From: Medicago truncatula
Lineage: Eukaryota; Streptophyta; Magnoliopsida; Fabales; Fabaceae
DNA: 64,000 nucleotides
Direction: 5' to 3'
NCBI RefSeq assembly: GCF_003473485.1
Contig: NC_053045.1
Span: 5,854,501 to 5,918,500, forward strand
Below, in pieces: positions 25,566 through 38,938 of the stretch. Below the pieces are notes generated by a model. It saw only the letters and a list, made by a program, of their open reading frames with translations, did no database searches and was not told the origin of the DNA. Every line of letters starts with the position of its first letter. The first letter of the stretch is position 1. A program made the position numbers and the translations under genes.

Positions 25566-26143
25566 CGACTAATGAGTGTCCTAATTAGTAGTATAATTTA
25601 ATGTTTTCTATTACCAACCATGTTGTTTGTTAACGTTAAAAATAAATAAATAAATAACCAAGTTTTTGTTATGTATACTTCTTTGTGATGATATGTGGTG
25701 AAACTTTGAAGAGCATCTATTAAATAAAATAGCTTCACACGGAGTTGTGGTGACAAATTTTAATTCGAAATAAAAAAAGGATGAGTTGGTCTATTGTAAT
25801 ACCCCGCATGTAAAAGTTCAATATCAGTTATTTTATCTTTTGAATTTTTTTAGGGAAGGACAAAATGGTAATTGTGCACAAGACTTTTCAGGATTGAAAC
25901 ATATTATTTCAACGGACTATGGTGATTGAAATATTTCATTTAAAACTTTTACGGTATTTTATCGGATATTCTAGTTTGAACAAGAGTGTAGAAAAGGGCA
26001 TTTTGGTAATTTCTTACCTAAGGATACAAATAAGACAAAACATGAAATTTCTACACTTTTACAAATTTCAGATTTTTCTTCTCTCTTCCTCTCTAGCTCA
26101 CGTCTTCTCTACCTCTCCTCACCCAATCCACAAAAATCATTAA

Positions 26144-26732
26144 GGCTTTGTTTGGATGACAAAAGAAAGAAAATTAAAGGAAAGAAAGTAGAAGGATTGA
26201 AAGTGAATAGAAAGGGAAAGGAATGTGAGATGATTGTTTGGTTGTTTGGTATAAGTGAAAGTGAAAGGAAGGAAAGATATATATGATTAGTAAATGACAT
26301 AACTGCCCTTTTATAGAAATAAGATATTCAATGTGTATATATAGTATTTTAAAATTGAAAATAGAATATTAGTAAATCATTTATTTATGATTCAAGTATT
26401 TATTTATTAATAAATATATTTTGCCGATTAAAAATATTAATAACTTTTGCATTTATTTATTTATTTTGGCTTAATTGATCCTCCGGTCCCTTAACTTAAT
26501 TCTTTTATTTAAATTGGTACCATATCTTTAAAAGTCTCAAGTTGGTCTTGTATATGTGTTTCAGTCGTTAATTTAGTCCTATTTCCTCATTTTAATCTCC
26601 TAAAAAAGAAGACCGTTGGATAAAGGAGGTCTGAGAGATCTAATCATGTATCACAAAACTTAATTTATTCACTTTCCTTCATCTTCTTCCTCATTTCATC
26701 TTCATACAACATTGAACAATCTTCATCATCTT

Positions 26733-26768
<36 letters not shown>

Positions 26769-28422
26769 ATTTCTTTAATCAAATTTCTAATATAAAATTT
26801 GTCAATTTTCATACTTGTTCTCCGCAAAGGGTTGAGCAATCTTTAGTCTTATCAAGATAAAGGTTTCATACTTTTTTCTTCATCTTCTCTTCATTAACTT
26901 CATAAATATTGAGTAATTAAACAAAAATAATCCAGCAAATCTGAATTACTCACAAAATCAAAATTACCCATAATATTAATATTCTTCCTTCCTCTTCTAT
27001 TCTTCTGTCTCTTCTCCTAAATTAGAATTACCCACAATAACACCATCACCAGATTCGCATCACCAGAATCTCAACACCAACACATCTCAACAGAAACGCT
27101 AGAACATGCATGTGTTCTTGAACCTGCACCAAAATCAAATCTCCATCTCACGATCCTTTCAGAACCACAACCACATACACAAAATCAAATCTCTGTTGGA
27201 ATCATATTACAATGGGAAAGCAATCAATTGCAAGTATGAGATTTTTTATGTTTAATGGGTTTTTGAGAAATGGGTTTTGAGATTCATTTAATCAAGCATC
27301 GAGTTTTAAGATTCTCTTTTCCTTTCATTGAATCTTTCGTTGTAGAGAGATTTACTGTTGATGATGAGTTTTGAAGTGATGGCGGGTTTCAAATTTCAAA
27401 TGGGTTTTAAGAAATGGATTTTATTTTGTAAATGAAGAGGTGAGGAGTTAAGATGATGGTTTTGTTTTCTCGGTTATTTGTTGTTGATTTTCTGGGTTAT
27501 ATTAATATGTTGGTGATGTTAATTCCAGATTTAAGGGTTTGATTATGTAGTATTTATTGAAATTAAATGGTTTAATTTTTTAAAGAAAAAAAATGGGTTT
27601 TTCTAATGAAGATTGATGAAGCTTTTATGAAGATGAAGATGAGGGAAGAAGATGAAGAAAAGTGAATAAATTAAGTATTGGTGATACATGATTAGATCAC
27701 ACAGACCTCCTTTATCCAACGGTCTCCTTTTTAGGAGATTAAAATTGACGAAATAGGACTAAATTAACCGACGGAAACACATATAAAGGACCAACTTGAG
27801 AGTTTTAAAAGATATGGGACCAATTTAAAAAAAAGAATTAAGTTAAGGGACGGAGGATCAATTAAGCCATTTATTTTTCATGAAGAGTTGTTACTTACAA
27901 TGTTACAAGTTATACCAATAATGTACTAATATTTATAAAATACTGAGAAAGAAAAATATAATATGTATTAATCAGAACAAATAAGAAAGAATAGCAAATT
28001 AAAAAATAAAAGCACACATATACTGTATATTATACACACAACACAACAGACCAAATAGGTAAAATTATGCTAGAAAAATAAACAACAATTTGCACAATCC
28101 AATGCAAGGGTGTAAAGGTCTTTTGCTAAAATGAAGACTCTTCTTTCTACTTCCTTCCCAATTTTGGCGTGGGTGTAAACAACAAATGAGTAGTACAGTA
28201 CCATAAATAAAATGCAATAAAAGTAGGGTTTTTTTGGACTTTTCAAAAAATGTGGTTGTTTCCCACCCTTTCTGTCCACATTGGCGTGGAAAGATTTTCA
28301 TGGTGGGTTCCATTAGATTCTTTCTTTCCTTAACTTTTTTAGTGTGTTCCAAACTAGAGAAAATGTTTCCTTCCCTCAGCTTTCTCTCCTCCCACAATCT
28401 TTTCTTGGAAACAAACAGACCC
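26144..28422. mobile_element. PIF/Harbinger-like element, copy 3
   Basis: Same terminal repeats between TAA at 26141-26143 and 28423-28425. Confidence 0.55.
26468..27868. mobile_element. Mutator-like element, copy 3
   Basis: Same TIRs as copy 1 but 26 bases shorter through many one-base losses, mostly in the left TIR and left interior. The internal A tract is A32. Confidence 0.85.
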
Positions 28423-29410
28423 TAATTGTTCATGAAATCATCATGAAAATTGTGTAAGAGTGTCCCTTATAGTGATTAGACCAAGAAGTAAGCTTCAAAA
28501 TTAATCCCTCTTCCTTCAAATCAGCCATCTACCCATCCTTCTAGACTTTGGGAAAATTTCATTTTGCAAGCAAGAGGGAAAGAGTTCAAGAGAGGAAATT
28601 CATGGTGGTGTTTTGTTTGGTTGCTAGGTTCAAGGTTTGAAGTGGAATCTCAAGTGGGAAGCTTATTCTAGTAAGAGTTTATTTCAAACAAGGTGAGAAT
28701 CCTAAATTAAGCTTGAATTTGAATTGTTGATTAAGTTAATGGGTATGTGAATTGTGTGAGAAAATTTGAATTTCTATGACAATTTTCATATTATAGTAGC
28801 TTGGTTCATGAAATGAGATAATTAGAGAATTTTTGTTGAAGATCATTGTTAATGGATTGTTGTTGATGTAAGAAAGATGAGTTGGTGATCAAAATGGTGT
28901 ATTATTGTTAAACGCGATTGTACTTCAACCTTATGAAAATTGGGTAAAAATTTGTATGGCATGTTGGTAGTATATTCATCATATCTCTTTCTGTGTAATC
29001 TGGAATTAAGTAATTGTTGAAGTTTCGGATTCTACACTTATTTCCCTTCAGTTTGAATACTTTGCATGATTCGGATTAAGAATGGACTCAGAAAACGCAT
29101 TTAAAGTTTGGAAATTCATGCTGAAAATGGCTACGGGTTTGATGTGGATTTTCCGAAATAAGCTACATTGTGAATTCAAATTGGTTATAAATGATTTCAG
29201 GTTAATTATGGATGCCCTTATGGTTGAGCGTGAAGTTGGTTGAGGTTTGAAATGCAAAAGTGAGACGAGCCTATGCCATTTTAAAGGATTAAAGGTGAGT
29301 TCCTTTAGCTTAGAATCCACCTTTGGGGATCAATTATGATTATGTTAGATTATTGACATAACATGAATAATTAGACCATTTTTAGGATTACATGCCGATT
29401 GTATAAGCAT

Positions 29411-30158
29411 TAAGGTAGTCAAAATCGAGATCCTAGGCAAGATCGGAGAGGGATCACAAGATCGTAAATCGATGGATCGTAACACGGATCGTAAGATCCT
29501 ACCAAATTCATAAATTGACATATGTATGGCAATAAATTATGTAAATGCATAAAAATAAATTGTGTACTTGCTAATTACATAATATAACCCTCTGAAAAAG
29601 AAAAAAAATTAAATAATATAACATTCCCCAAACATAAAATATTTTCTTATTATTTTATTTATTTTGACCAAAAACATTTTCTTATTATTATATTATTTTG
29701 TTTATGTGTATGGTTTTTTTAAATCACATGATTGGTTATTAACTAATTATTGAAAATGCCCTTCAAAAAAATTAATTATTGAAAACAAACAGAAAATATG
29801 TTAAGAAAGAAAAGACAGCGTATAAAAAAACAAAAGGCAAAGCGAAAAAGAAAAAAAAAAAAGGAAATGTCAGCGTGCAACAAAAAAATAATAAAGAAAC
29901 GACTGCGTTTCACATGTTTTATTACTAACATCATCGTTTTAATGAACCGAGTCGTGGATCCGACCTGCGAGAAACATCTCTGCGTAACAAGAACAGAAGC
30001 GGCAGACACGCACGATTTCACCGTATTTGCAACTTTTCGCGGCGATCCTGGCCGCGCCTACCAAATTCCGATTCCAGCCATGTTTCAACACGGGAAGGGG
30101 TGGCGAGATCGCAAAGTCGTACGATCCTACGAGTTGGATCGTGAGTTTAACTACCTTG
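29411..30158. mobile_element. hAT-like element, copy 3
   Basis: Same ends, with ATAAGCAT at 29403-29410 and 30159-30166. Confidence 0.75.
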
Positions 30159-30411
30159 ATAAGCATGACTATCATGCCATATGAATGGTACATGTGAAAC
30201 AAAATAAATATGAGATAGTAGAATAATTATTTTTGAATTAGGAATCTTTATTTGTTTATTCTAAAATCTCATTTATGTTAATAAGTATGTTTATGCTAGT
30301 ATAAATGTTGGAGGGAAGTTCTATCAACGCAATTGATGTATATTAGTAATGATTTGAAAGAAAATTGAAATGAGTAACATGCTCATAGAAAAGAAAAAAA
30401 AAAACTTGAGA

Positions 30412-30800
30412 AAATCTCCGTTTACTACAACGAAGAGATATAATGTAGTCTATGAGGTATGGCTCATAGTAACGAATGCGAAATCTCTGTTTGCTACAAC
30501 GAAGAGATAATGTAGCCTATGAGGTACGACTTATAGTAACGAATAGAAATCTCCTTTTGCTACAACGAAGAGATAATGTAGCCAATGAGGTATGGCTCAT
30601 AGTAACAATTTGAGAAAAAAAAACTCCGTTCGCCAGAACGAAGAGATAATGTGGTCCAAATGCACAGTAAAATGCGAAAACTCCGTTTGCTACAACGAAG
30701 AGATAATGTAGCCTACGAGGTACGACTCATAGTAACAATTTGAGAGAGAAAAAACTCCGTTCGCCACAACGAAGAGATAATGTGGTCCAAATGCACAGTT
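30412..30800 (+). repeat. LTR minisatellite, copy 3
   Basis: Six ~65-bp units, essentially identical to copy 1. Confidence 0.9.
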
Positions 30801-31655
30801 AAATTTGTAGTTAATGATATGAAACTCTATGTCAAGAATTATTCAAATAATATTTGAAAAACTTATATTTTTCAATTATGGAACCAATGGAAAAAATAAA
30901 TAAAAATTAAGTACCCTCCAACATGAATACTAACATAGCATACACATGTTAATATGAAAGTTATGTTTAGAATGAATTAGTTATGAAGCATTATTTCATT
31001 GGGTATTTTACCAATCGTTGGAAATGAGGAATTTTAGTTATGGAACTTCGGTTTAGTTTAGCTGAAATTAGTTGTTATCAGAAGAAAAATAAATGAGAGA
31101 CATACTCAGATAAGTATGTCAAAGTATAAGTTATACCAGAATACGATATATTGGATATATGATTATGATTATTATTATGATTATGGTGATTATGCTTATG
31201 ATTAAAGTTATGAGTATGACTATGTTTATGATATAATCAAAATAGTATTTCAGACAGCGATTTTAGTTATCCCCTGATCGCTCAGTTATGCATAATGAAA
31301 TCATATAAACCCGAAATGGGTTGAGTTTAGTAACAGCTGGCGATCCTAGGTTCCCCGAGATTTCCTACAGCCTATGATAGGTGGAACTCACCGAGACATT
31401 TTGTCTCACCCAATCCTTTTTATTTATTTCAGATGTACAAGTTATTATACAACATGATGGTTCGTAATGAAGAAGCAGAAGTCGCTGGAAGTTTCGCATC
31501 AATTGTGTTAGTGTTATTTCAGAGGTATAAGACGAGCATTTTCTATATATTATTCGAAGGAAATTTTTATTATTGTAATTTTAATATATTCAATGCCAAA
31601 TTTAGCACACATGCTAGATATCCTAGGAAATTTCTAGTAGGGGTGTTACATCTAT

Positions 31656-34519
31656 AAATTATAACGATAGAAATCATATTCACACTTGTTCAAATTTTTT
31701 CTTTTTGTGTTTGTAAGAGGAAAGGCTTTCATGATATCAAGCTAATTGTAACAAGTTAAATATTTTTTACATTTGTGTTCAGCCATGCCGATGAAAGAAC
31801 GAAAATAGTGAAAGTAATATGATTCTCATTGTTGGTTACAGAGACTGTTTCCACTGTGCAACAGTTAGTACTTAGTCTAAGTGTGTGTTTGAATGAGGTA
31901 ATTAGAAAATTTGAAGAATTTAAAATTCCAAACAATTTAAATGATTCAATTAAATTCCTTTCATTTCTCAATACTTTTATTTGGATGGACTATTTAGACA
32001 CACTCCCATGATAAAATTTAAAAGAGAAATAATTTAGTCACATCATTTAATATCATTTTTCTTTTAAATTTTATGAATCATATGTGTGTCCCAATAAATT
32101 TTATTTAGGTGTGTGCCTAAGTAAGACTTACTCCAAACCAACCGTTCTTAACAGTGGTATTAATATAGTTGCAAATACACTCTTCCCCGTGTTCCAAGGT
32201 GCATGGCAGATAAAATATAAATTGTGATCGGTGACATTAGTCAATCACAATATCACAAATGCATATGAGAAGTTTCTTTGAAGAAGGGATGTGTCGTCAC
32301 TCACACGATGACTTCCAAGTCTTCCATTCATTTTTGACGGGTAGTGTCACCTTTCCCATTCAATTTTAGGGATCCCTTAGCAATAATACACCGGTAGTGA
32401 CTGAGGTTTGTAGATTATGAATTCATGGTAGCAATTTATTGATGATGATGATAATAGTAGTAATAATAATAATAATCTATAATGTAAATAAAGATAAGGG
32501 GAATGCTAACAAGTATTTTTAGGGTATCGGTTAAAATACTAAAAGTAGAAAGTTTATATTAAAAAGTTGTGTAATTATTACATTGACTAAAGGAACAATT
32601 TGTATTTCTAAGATAATTTTTTTTTAATTGAATCCTTAAACAATGTTTTTAGAGCACTCGTTAGCAAAACTCGATAAGATAATACAAACTTATCCTTAAA
32701 GCTAGTCTTTTCACTTTCAATTATACCCTTAAACAAATTTACCCATAACAATGATATTTGTTACATTGTTGGTGTCATTGAAAAAGGTAAGTATAGTTTG
32801 TTACAATATTATTTATATTTATATTTTTAATCAAAATTTCAATTTTTAAAAGAGGAATAAACTAGATTTTATAAAATCCATTGTTCGTCGTTTATATGCA
32901 TTACGCAATAAAAAGAGCGGATAGAAGGACGCTGAGTGTCAGTCTAAGCGCTAATAATAATAATAACTCTTTTAAAATAATAATTTTACTGGCCTCTAAA
33001 AAAAAAGTTTTTTCTAATCAATGTATTTTGACTGTTGTTGGGTTTTAAATTAATCAATATTTTTGTCGATTAAAAAAAATAATTTTTCGCCCTTAAAGTC
33101 TTATTTAATGGATAACTTCGTTATATTGAACATCTTCACGCCCGTTTCATATGGTGATTGTTGCTTCCTCGTTGTTACATAGCCTAGTAATTTGGTCACT
33201 ATATTCGCCCTCCTTATATCTATTTATTTGAGTATTTGATCAATGGACCAATAGCAAAATATAAAAATTGTCTTTAGAGTTTTTTCTTTCTTTTGACAAA
33301 AAATTTCCTTAGAGTTAAATAATATTTTTTGACAATATTTTATATTAAAATTTAAAACCACCTTAGGTACAATTTTTTATTTTATTTAATGAATTTTTAA
33401 TTGACTTTTTATCCTAGAATAGTCGAATTCATCAAGATTATAGGTCGGAGATTAGTCATGGATTTAATTAAATTAAATAATTATGTATCAAATGTTGTAA
33501 TTTCAATCAACTACTAGTTCAAATCTATCAGTTATCATTATGAACTATTTTTCAAATATCTGTTAACTAATGTAGTTTCATTTTTACCAAACGGACTCCA
33601 AAAGTTAGAATCTTGTTTTTCAATGCATCACTAGTTTAGCTTAAAATTCATTAATTTAAATGGCCACATATATGGTTCAGTATTGGCTTTGTAAAACCCA
33701 CTTCATGACTATATAAGTTCTTTAACTTAAACAAGTTCTTTTGTTATGATTCTGATTAGAATGCAGGTCAACATTCATATACTTCTACCTCTAAAGCTTG
33801 TAGTTGTATTAATTAGAGTACTTATGTCCACTATATCTTTGAAAATTTTGGAAAAAATACTAGAAATCACAGGGATTGAATTAGACCTTCAAATACCTTA
33901 CCCTCATTCTCATTCGGGTAACATTTTATTCTCTTCATACAAATTATGTATTTTGCAATTTTTTTTTTGATGTCTCTCAATAAATAAATAAAGGTGCCCA
34001 AAACTGCAATAGTATAAATAAAGGTACCCAAAACTGAATAGGCTAAACTGATATTACTACATGTCAAAATTGAATTAGGAAATAAGAAATTGAAGAAGAA
34101 ATAATAAACATCTCCAAATCCATTTCTAACCAATATTAGAATTTAAAGACACGTAGTGTCTATTAGAAATAATAAATATCATTGACCAAAAAAAAAAAGA
34201 AATAATAAATATCAGTATGTTTTTTATGCATTTTCTTTTGATAATGTTAAGCAAATTTATAGGTCAAGCTTAAACTATGGACCCTCATAATACCCCACAA
34301 GTTCCTATCAGACTTATGTGACTTTATGATTAGGTTTACTTGGAAAATACGAAATGCTCAGTTCAGTTGATTTTGCAGAAACTTATAGATCACTTTCAAC
34401 GAAATTTCCCTTAAAACTATTGACCCATTCCACACTGGAAAACACAGTGAAGATTACATGTGTCTGCAACTTTATAACTCAACCATTAGTGTTGTGATTG
34501 TCACTACGAGTAAATAACA
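31656..34519. other. 5' flank of RLP copy D; no gene seen
   Basis: Same sequence as 7355-10221. It is the flank of the only intact RLP copy. The stretch just before the ATG is identical to copies B, C and E, so no copy-specific promoter change is visible. Confidence 0.6.
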
Positions 34520-37500
34520 ATGAGAATCACATTAGTTTCATTGTTTTCCTTCCTTATCTGCTACTACAGTATTTATATCACTTTCCAAATCACCACCATT
34601 GCCTCAGCCAAATGTCTTGAAGATCAACAATCATTCCTACTACAACTAAAGAGCAGTCTCATGTTCAAGCCAGAAATTTCTAACAAGCTGAAGTTGTGGA
34701 ATTCAAGTGTTGATGGCTGTGAATGGATTGGTGTAGCTTGTGACAGCAAGGGATTTGTTGTTGGTCTTGATCTGAGTGAAGAATCAATCTCTGGTGGATT
34801 TGATAATGCAAGCAGTCTTTTTAGTCTTCAACATCTTCAAAAATTGAACTTGGCTGCTAACAATTTCAATTCTGTCATTCCATCAGGATTCAACAAGTTG
34901 GTGATGTTGAGTTATTTGAATTTGTCATATGCTAACTTTGTGGGGCAAATTCCTATAGAGATTTCTCAGCTTACAAGGTTGGTTACTCTTGACATATCTT
35001 CTGTTAATAGCTACATAACAGGACAAGGGCTGAAACTTGAGAAACCAAATCTACAGAAATTTGTCCAAAATCTGACCAGTCTTAGGAAGCTGTATCTAGA
35101 TGGTGTAAGTATAAAAGCTCAGGGACAAGAATGGAGGAATGCTTTGTTGCCCCTGCCTAACCTCCAAGTATTGAGTATGTCTTATTGTGATCTATCAGGT
35201 CCCCTTGATTCTTCCCTAACAAGACTAAAGAACCTATCAGTCATTATTCTTGATGGGAACAATTTTTCATCCCCAGTGCCACAAACATTTTCCAATTTCA
35301 AAAAATTAACCACCCTCAGTCTTGCATCTTGTGGATTGACTGGTAAATTTCCAAAAACCATCTTTCAAATTGGAACGTTCTCATTTATTGACTTATCCTT
35401 CAACTACAATCTCCATGGTTCGATTCCGGAATTTCTGCTGGGTGGATCTCTCCAAACCTTAAGGATAAGGAACACAAGCTTCTCTGGAGCATTTCCATAC
35501 TCTATTGGTAACATGGGGCATTTATCTGAATTGGATCTTTCGAATTGTGAACTTAATGGAACACTTCCCTTTTCACTGTCAAACCTCACAAAACTGAGAT
35601 ACATGGATTTGTCATCTAATAGTTTCACAGGTCAAATGCCACCATTTGGGATGGCCAAAAACCTTACCCGTCTAAACCTTTCTCATAATCGTTTAAGTGG
35701 TGAAATTTCATCATCCAATCACTTTGAAGGACTGCACAATCTTGTCAGTGTTGACTTGCGTGATAATTTCATCAATGGGAGCATTCCTTCATCTCTTTTT
35801 GCACTCACTTTACTGCTAAACATTCAGCTTTCACTCAACCAGTTTAGTAAATTTGACAAATTGATAAATGTGTCTACCTCTGTACTCAAAACCCTTGATT
35901 TAAGCAACAATGATCTATCAGGGCCATTTCCAATGTCTATCTTTAAACTCCATTCGCTTTCTGTCCTCGATCTTTCCTTTAACAGGTTGAATGGGTCGCT
36001 GCAGCTAGATGAGCTTATGGAGCTTAGAGATTTATCTACACTAGACCTTTCATACAACAACATATCAGTAAATGTAAATGTTTCAAATCCTAATTATACT
36101 TCCTTTCCCAATATTAGCACACTCATTTTGGCATCCTGCAACCTGAAAACTTTCCCTAGTTTCTTGAGAAACCAATCCTGGTTAAGCATTCTAGACCTCT
36201 CACATAATCAGATTCAAGGAATAGTTCCCAACTGGATTTGGAGGATTCAAAATCTTCAAAGCCTTAATATTTCTCACAATATGCTCACTGGTTTTGATGG
36301 ACCTTTGCATAACCTCACTTCCAACTTGATATCCCTTGATCTTCATAACAATCAACTGCAGGGGCCAATACCTGTTTTTTCTGAATTTTCTTCTTATTTG
36401 GATTACTCAATGAACAAATTTGATTCTGTTATCCCACAAGATATCGGTAACTACCTGTCTTTCACAACTTTTCTCTCTTTTTCAAATAATACTTTACATG
36501 GAACTATCCCTCGATCCCTCTGCAATGCTTCAAATCTTCAAGTGCTTGATATTTCCATTAATAGCATTTCTGGAACAATTCCCTCATGTCTAATGAAAAT
36601 GACTCAAACACTTGTGGTATTAAATATGAAGATGAACAATCTCATTGGCACTATCCCAGATGTGTTTCCACCTTATTGTGCTCTAAGAACTCTTGATCTC
36701 CAAAAGAATAACTTAGATGGACAGATTCCAAAATCTCTTGTGAAATGCTCAGCACTAGAAGTACTAAACCTTGCAAACAACATCATCATTGGCACATTTC
36801 CATGCCTGTTGAAGAACATATCCACAATCCGTGTCATAGTCTTGCGCAGCAACAAATTCAATGGTCATATCGGATGTCCAAACACCAGTGGCACATGGCA
36901 GATGCTTCAGATAGTTGATCTAGCCTTTAACAACTTCAGTGGTAAACTACCAGGAAAATTCTTCACAACGTGGGAGGCAATGAGGTCTGATGAAAACCAA
37001 GCTGATTTGAAGGTAAAACGCGTCCAATTTGAGGTTCTCCAATTTGGTCAGATTTATTATCATGATTCAGTGACAGTAACAAGCAAAGGTCAACAGATGG
37101 ATTTAGTTAAAATTCTAACAGTCTTCACTTCCATCGACTTCTCATCGAATCATTTTGAAGGACCTATACCATATTCAATAGGGAACTTCAAAGCACTTTA
37201 CATTCTCAACATTTCAAACAACCGTCTCTCAGGTAAAATCCCATCTTCCATAGGGAACTTGAAACAATTGGAGTCCTTAGACCTCTCAAATAACACTTTG
37301 ACTGGTGAAATTCCTGTGCAGCTAGAAAGCTTGTCCTTCCTTTCATATTTGAACCTTTCCTTCAATCATTTGGTGGGGAAGATCCCAACAGGTACTCAAC
37401 TTCAGTCATTTCAGTCTTCTTCTTTTGAAGGAAATGATGGGCTATATGGACCTCCATTGACTGAAAAACCAGATGGTAAAAGGAATGATGAGTTGCTATC

Positions 37501-37708
37501 TTGTTCAACAGACTGGAAATTTTTAAGTGTAGAATTGGGGTTTGTTTTTGGTCTCGGAATTGTCATTGGTCCTCTAATGTTTTGGAAGCAATGGAGGATA
37601 AGATATTGGAAACTAGTGGATAAAATTCTTTGCTGGATCTTTTCAAGGATTCATCTTGAATATGTAACCCATAGAGGACAGACATACATAGTTTTAAGGT
37701 GGCATTAG
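34520..37708 (+). CDS. LRR receptor-like protein (RLP), array copy D, the only intact copy (1062 aa)
   Basis: One intronless frame from ATG to TAG. Residues 1-30 form a signal peptide (hydrophobic, ending ASA before KC). Residues 31-75 are the LRR N-cap (C32, W60, C67, W69, C74). Extracellular LRRs of ~24 residues (LxxLxLxxNxLxGxIP) run about 79-815, followed by an island domain about 816-865 (YYHDSVTVTSKG) and four more LRRs to about 955. An acidic juxtamembrane stretch, a TM helix about 1003-1022 with GxxxG (GFVFG), and a ~40-residue basic cytosolic tail follow; there is no kinase. Architecture and length (Ve1 is about 1050 residues) fit Ve1-type RLPs, cell-surface immune receptors that pair with SOBIR1. 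The ligand is unknown. The juxtamembrane part is about eight residues shorter than in the RLP at 61496. Confidence 0.95.
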   Translation: MRITLVSLFSFLICYYSIYITFQITTIASAKCLEDQQSFLLQLKSSLMFKPEISNKLKLWNSSVDGCEWIGVACDSKGFVVGLDLSEESISGGFDNASSLFSLQHLQKLNLAANNFNSVIPSGFNKLVMLSYLNLSYANFVGQIPIEISQLTRLVTLDISSVNSYITGQGLKLEKPNLQKFVQNLTSLRKLYLDGVSIKAQGQEWRNALLPLPNLQVLSMSYCDLSGPLDSSLTRLKNLSVIILDGNNFSSPVPQTFSNFKKLTTLSLASCGLTGKFPKTIFQIGTFSFIDLSFNYNLHGSIPEFLLGGSLQTLRIRNTSFSGAFPYSIGNMGHLSELDLSNCELNGTLPFSLSNLTKLRYMDLSSNSFTGQMPPFGMAKNLTRLNLSHNRLSGEISSSNHFEGLHNLVSVDLRDNFINGSIPSSLFALTLLLNIQLSLNQFSKFDKLINVSTSVLKTLDLSNNDLSGPFPMSIFKLHSLSVLDLSFNRLNGSLQLDELMELRDLSTLDLSYNNISVNVNVSNPNYTSFPNISTLILASCNLKTFPSFLRNQSWLSILDLSHNQIQGIVPNWIWRIQNLQSLNISHNMLTGFDGPLHNLTSNLISLDLHNNQLQGPIPVFSEFSSYLDYSMNKFDSVIPQDIGNYLSFTTFLSFSNNTLHGTIPRSLCNASNLQVLDISINSISGTIPSCLMKMTQTLVVLNMKMNNLIGTIPDVFPPYCALRTLDLQKNNLDGQIPKSLVKCSALEVLNLANNIIIGTFPCLLKNISTIRVIVLRSNKFNGHIGCPNTSGTWQMLQIVDLAFNNFSGKLPGKFFTTWEAMRSDENQADLKVKRVQFEVLQFGQIYYHDSVTVTSKGQQMDLVKILTVFTSIDFSSNHFEGPIPYSIGNFKALYILNISNNRLSGKIPSSIGNLKQLESLDLSNNTLTGEIPVQLESLSFLSYLNLSFNHLVGKIPTGTQLQSFQSSSFEGNDGLYGPPLTEKPDGKRNDELLSCSTDWKFLSVELGFVFGLGIVIGPLMFWKQWRIRYWKLVDKILCWIFSRIHLEYVTHRGQTYIVLRWH

Positions 37709-38301
37709 CGACTAATGAGTGTCCTAATTAGTAGTATAATTTAATGTTTTCTATTACCAACCATGTTGTTTGTTAACGTTAAAAATAAATAAATAAATAA
37801 CCAAGTTTTTGTTATGTATACTTCTTTGTGATGATATGTGGTGAAACTTTGAAGAGCATCTATTAAATAAAATAGCTTCACACGGAGTTGTGGTGACAAA
37901 TTTTAATTCGAAATAAAAAAAGGATGAGTTGGTCTATTGTAATACCCCGCATGTAAAAGTTCAATATCAGTTATTTTATCTTTTGAATTTTTTTAGGGAA
38001 GGACAAAATGGTAATTGTGCACAAGACTTTTCAGGATTGAAACATATTATTTCAACGGACTATGGTGATTGAAATATTTCATTTAAAACTTTTACGGTAT
38101 TTTATCGGATATTCTAGTTTGAACAAGAGTGTAGAAAAGGGCATTTTGGTAATTTCTTACCTAAGGATACAAATAAGACAAAACATGAAATTTCTACACT
38201 TTTATCCATCTTTCTCTCCAAATTTCAGATTTTTCTTCTCTCTTCCTCTCTAGCTCACGTCTTCTCTACCTCTCCTCACCCAATCCACCAAAAATCATTA
38301 A

Positions 38302-38902
38302 GGCTTTGTTTGGATGACAAAAGAAAGAAAATTAAAGGAAAGAAAGTAGAAGGATTGAAAGTGAATAGAAAGGGAAAGGAATGTGAGATGATTGTTTGGT
38401 TGTTTGGTATAAGTGAAAGTGAAAGGAAGGAAAGATATATATGATTAGTAAATGACATAACTGCCCTTTTATAGAAATAAGATATTCAATGTGTATATAT
38501 AGTATTTTAAAATTGAAAATAGAATATTAGTAAATCATTTATTTATGATTCAAGTATTTATTTATTAATAAATATATTTTGCCGATTAAAAAAAATATTA
38601 ATAAACTTTTGCAATTTATTTATTTATTTTGGCTTAATTGATCCTCCGGTCCCTTAACTTAATTCTTTTATTTAAATTGGTACCATATCTTTTAAAAGTC
38701 TCAAGTTGGTCTTGTATATGTGTTTCAGTCGGTTAATTTAGTCCTATTTCCTCAATTTTAATCTCCTAAAAAAGAAGACCGTTGGATAAAGGAGGTCTGA
38801 GAGATCTAATCATGTATCACCAAAACTTAATTTATTCCACTTTCCTTCATCTTCTTCCCTCATCTTCATCTTCATACAACATTGAACAATCTTCATCATC
38901 TT

Positions 38903-38938
<36 letters not shown>

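Larger units (their letters stand above)
25795..31650 (+). mobile_element. Solo LTR with nested insertions, array copy 3
   Basis: Same insertion with TCTAT on both sides (25790-25794, 31651-31655). It is 51 bases shorter than copy 1. The stretch 26.4-27.5 kb is especially dense in one-base losses, and about 10 bases (ATCCATCTTTCTCTCC region) are missing near 26060. Confidence 0.85.

Noticed and set aside
34520..37708. LRR receptor-like kinase
   Set aside because: The frame ends about 40 residues after the TM helix with a normal stop and no kinase domain follows downstream; the architecture is RLP.
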